A stretch of DNA of 5,687 nt, taken from positions 1-5,687 of the forward strand of contig JAEEUO010000085.1 in NCBI GenBank assembly GCA_016286935.1, in the 5' to 3' direction. The position numbers and the translations under genes were made by a program. The notes under the pieces were generated by a model, which searched no databases, was not told where the DNA came from, and saw only the letters and a program-made list of their open reading frames with translations. This DNA is from Bacillota bacterium (GTDB taxonomy: Bacteria > Bacillota > Clostridia > Peptostreptococcales > Anaerovoracaceae). Within the stretch, counting starts at the first letter, position 1. Each line of letters starts with the position of its first letter. This document shows, piece by piece, positions 5,009 to 5,687 of the stretch.

Positions 5009-5687
5009 TCACCTCACGTCGATGCGCTTCCGGAGCTCGCGGACGTACGCGGGATCCGTTCCGCAGCAGCCGCCGACATAGGAAACGAGTCCGAACGCCG
5101 GAGCGAGCTCCGCAGCGTATTCCGCCGGCCCGAAGACGACGCCGTTCATTCCCGCGTTCGGCTTCACGAACAGCGGAAGGTCCGTCTTCTCCGCGAAGTC
5201 GCGGATGATCGAGACGGCCTCCGCCGGCCCGTACGAGCAGTTCATGCCGACCGCGTCCGCGCCGAGTCCCGCGAGCGTCTCCGCGATCTTCGAGACCGTG
5301 TCGCCCATCATCGTGCGGTGGCGCTTCTCGAACGTCATCGAGCAGAGGAACGGCGGCTTCACGGCGTCCGGGTGAGCGGCGCGGAACCGTTCGAACGATC
5401 CGTTCGCCGCCGTCACGGCGATCCGCATCATCTCAAGATCCATGAACGTCTCGAACGCCACGAGATCGGCGCCTTCCGCGAAGACCGCGTCGGCGATCTC
5501 GCCGTAGATCCGCGCGCATTCCTCCTTCGTCGTCTTTCCGTACGGCGCGAGGAGCGTCGAGAGCGGGCCGATGTCGGCCGCGACCTTCGGGAGCGGCCCG
5601 GGAGCGGCGCCGTCCGTACGGCCGGCCGCGAACTCCCGCGCGGCCCGCTTCGCGAGCCGCAGCGCTTCGGTCACCTCCTCCGCGACG
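5009..5687 (-). CDS. Homocysteine S-methyltransferase domain protein (5' end cut by window edge)
   Basis: The last 225 residues of a Pfam Hcy-domain (S-methyl_trans) protein. The zinc/thiolate ligands are all present: one Cys in VGMNCSYGP (codon 5239-5237) and two in YVGGCCGTDP (codons 5068-5063). VAADIGP and ADLVAFETFMDLEMM are the usual barrel strands. The enzyme transfers a methyl group to zinc-bound homocysteine to make methionine. The frame is open to the right edge, and about 80-90 N-terminal residues of the barrel are missing; the GTG at 5674 falls inside the domain and is not the start. The protein stops just after the CCG motif, so no folate-binding or B12-binding domain follows, unlike full-length MetH. 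The next gene is a corrinoid-reactivating ATPase, which argues for a split corrinoid-dependent methionine synthase over a stand-alone S-methylmethionine or betaine enzyme. The methyl donor protein is not visible. Confidence 0.91.
   Translation of the reverse strand, partial: VAEEVTEALRLAKRAAREFAAGRTDGAAPGPLPKVAADIGPLSTLLAPYGKTTKEECARIYGEIADAVFAEGADLVAFETFMDLEMMRIAVTAANGSFERFRAAHPDAVKPPFLCSMTFEKRHRTMMGDTVSKIAETLAGLGADAVGMNCSYGPAEAVSIIRDFAEKTDLPLFVKPNAGMNGVVFGPAEYAAELAPAFGLVSYVGGCCGTDPAYVRELRKRIDVR
5010..5015 (-). promoter_or_regulatory. Ribosome binding site that decides the ATPase start
   Basis: GAGGTG sits 6 bases before the ATG at 5003 and overlaps the TGA stop of the homocysteine methyltransferase gene. 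This supports ATG 5003 and suggests translational coupling of the two proteins. Confidence 0.75.

Noticed and set aside
5004..5012. GTG start for the ATPase overlapping the upstream stop
   Set aside because: It lacks a ribosome binding site, whereas the ATG three codons later has GAGGTG at a 6-base spacing and starts directly with the ATPase strand.
2941..5081. Two long plus-strand frames opposite the hydrolase and ATPase genes
   Set aside because: Arg/Ala/Asp-rich antisense shadows with no motif or ribosome binding site, opposite genes with intact catalytic motifs.
5672..5674. GTG as the start of the homocysteine methyltransferase
   Set aside because: The frame stays open to the edge and the residues before it continue the helix; starting here would remove the first strands of the barrel.

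Overview
The window is one strand of a bacterial chromosome or contig: every gene that can be supported lies on the minus strand, so it reads from the right edge to the left. GC-rich coding sequence, strong AGGAGG-type ribosome binding sites, AT-rich promoters of the TTGACA/TATAAT type, a beta-aminoacyl-CoA ammonia-lyase and a corrinoid-reactivating ATPase together suggest a strictly anaerobic, high-GC member of the Bacillota (Clostridia-like). The placement is an inference, since no rRNA or other phylogenetic marker is present.

Right half (5687 to 2956): a tight three-gene operon. A homocysteine S-methyltransferase domain protein, cut by the right edge, ends 5 bases before a RACo/RamA-type ASKHA ATPase that lacks a ferredoxin domain. 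A Nit2-type carbon-nitrogen hydrolase starts 23 bases after that. The first two look like parts of a split corrinoid-dependent methionine synthase: the homocysteine-binding half and the ATP-driven repair enzyme for oxidised corrinoid. The hydrolase fits an omega-amidase that clears 2-oxo acid amides made by methionine-linked transamination, although other amidase roles are open.

Middle (2955 to 2620): a 336-base AT-rich gap with no gene. It holds two promoter candidates reading leftwards, a near-perfect 56-base palindrome between them, and three of four exact copies of the 9-mer AAACCCTCC found in the window. The fourth copy is in the promoter region of the merR gene.

Left half (2619 to 1): a hotdog-fold beta-alanyl-CoA/3-aminobutyryl-CoA ammonia-lyase, a terminator-like hairpin, a class III (CaiB/BaiF) CoA-transferase, and a MerR-family regulator with a GyrI-like ligand domain, cut by the left edge. 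The likely logic is that the transferase loads CoA onto a beta-amino acid and the lyase removes ammonia to give a 2-enoyl-CoA. The MerR protein may sense a ligand and control itself, and perhaps the lyase and transferase. The substrate cannot be fixed from sequence. No RNA gene, mobile element or CRISPR array was seen.
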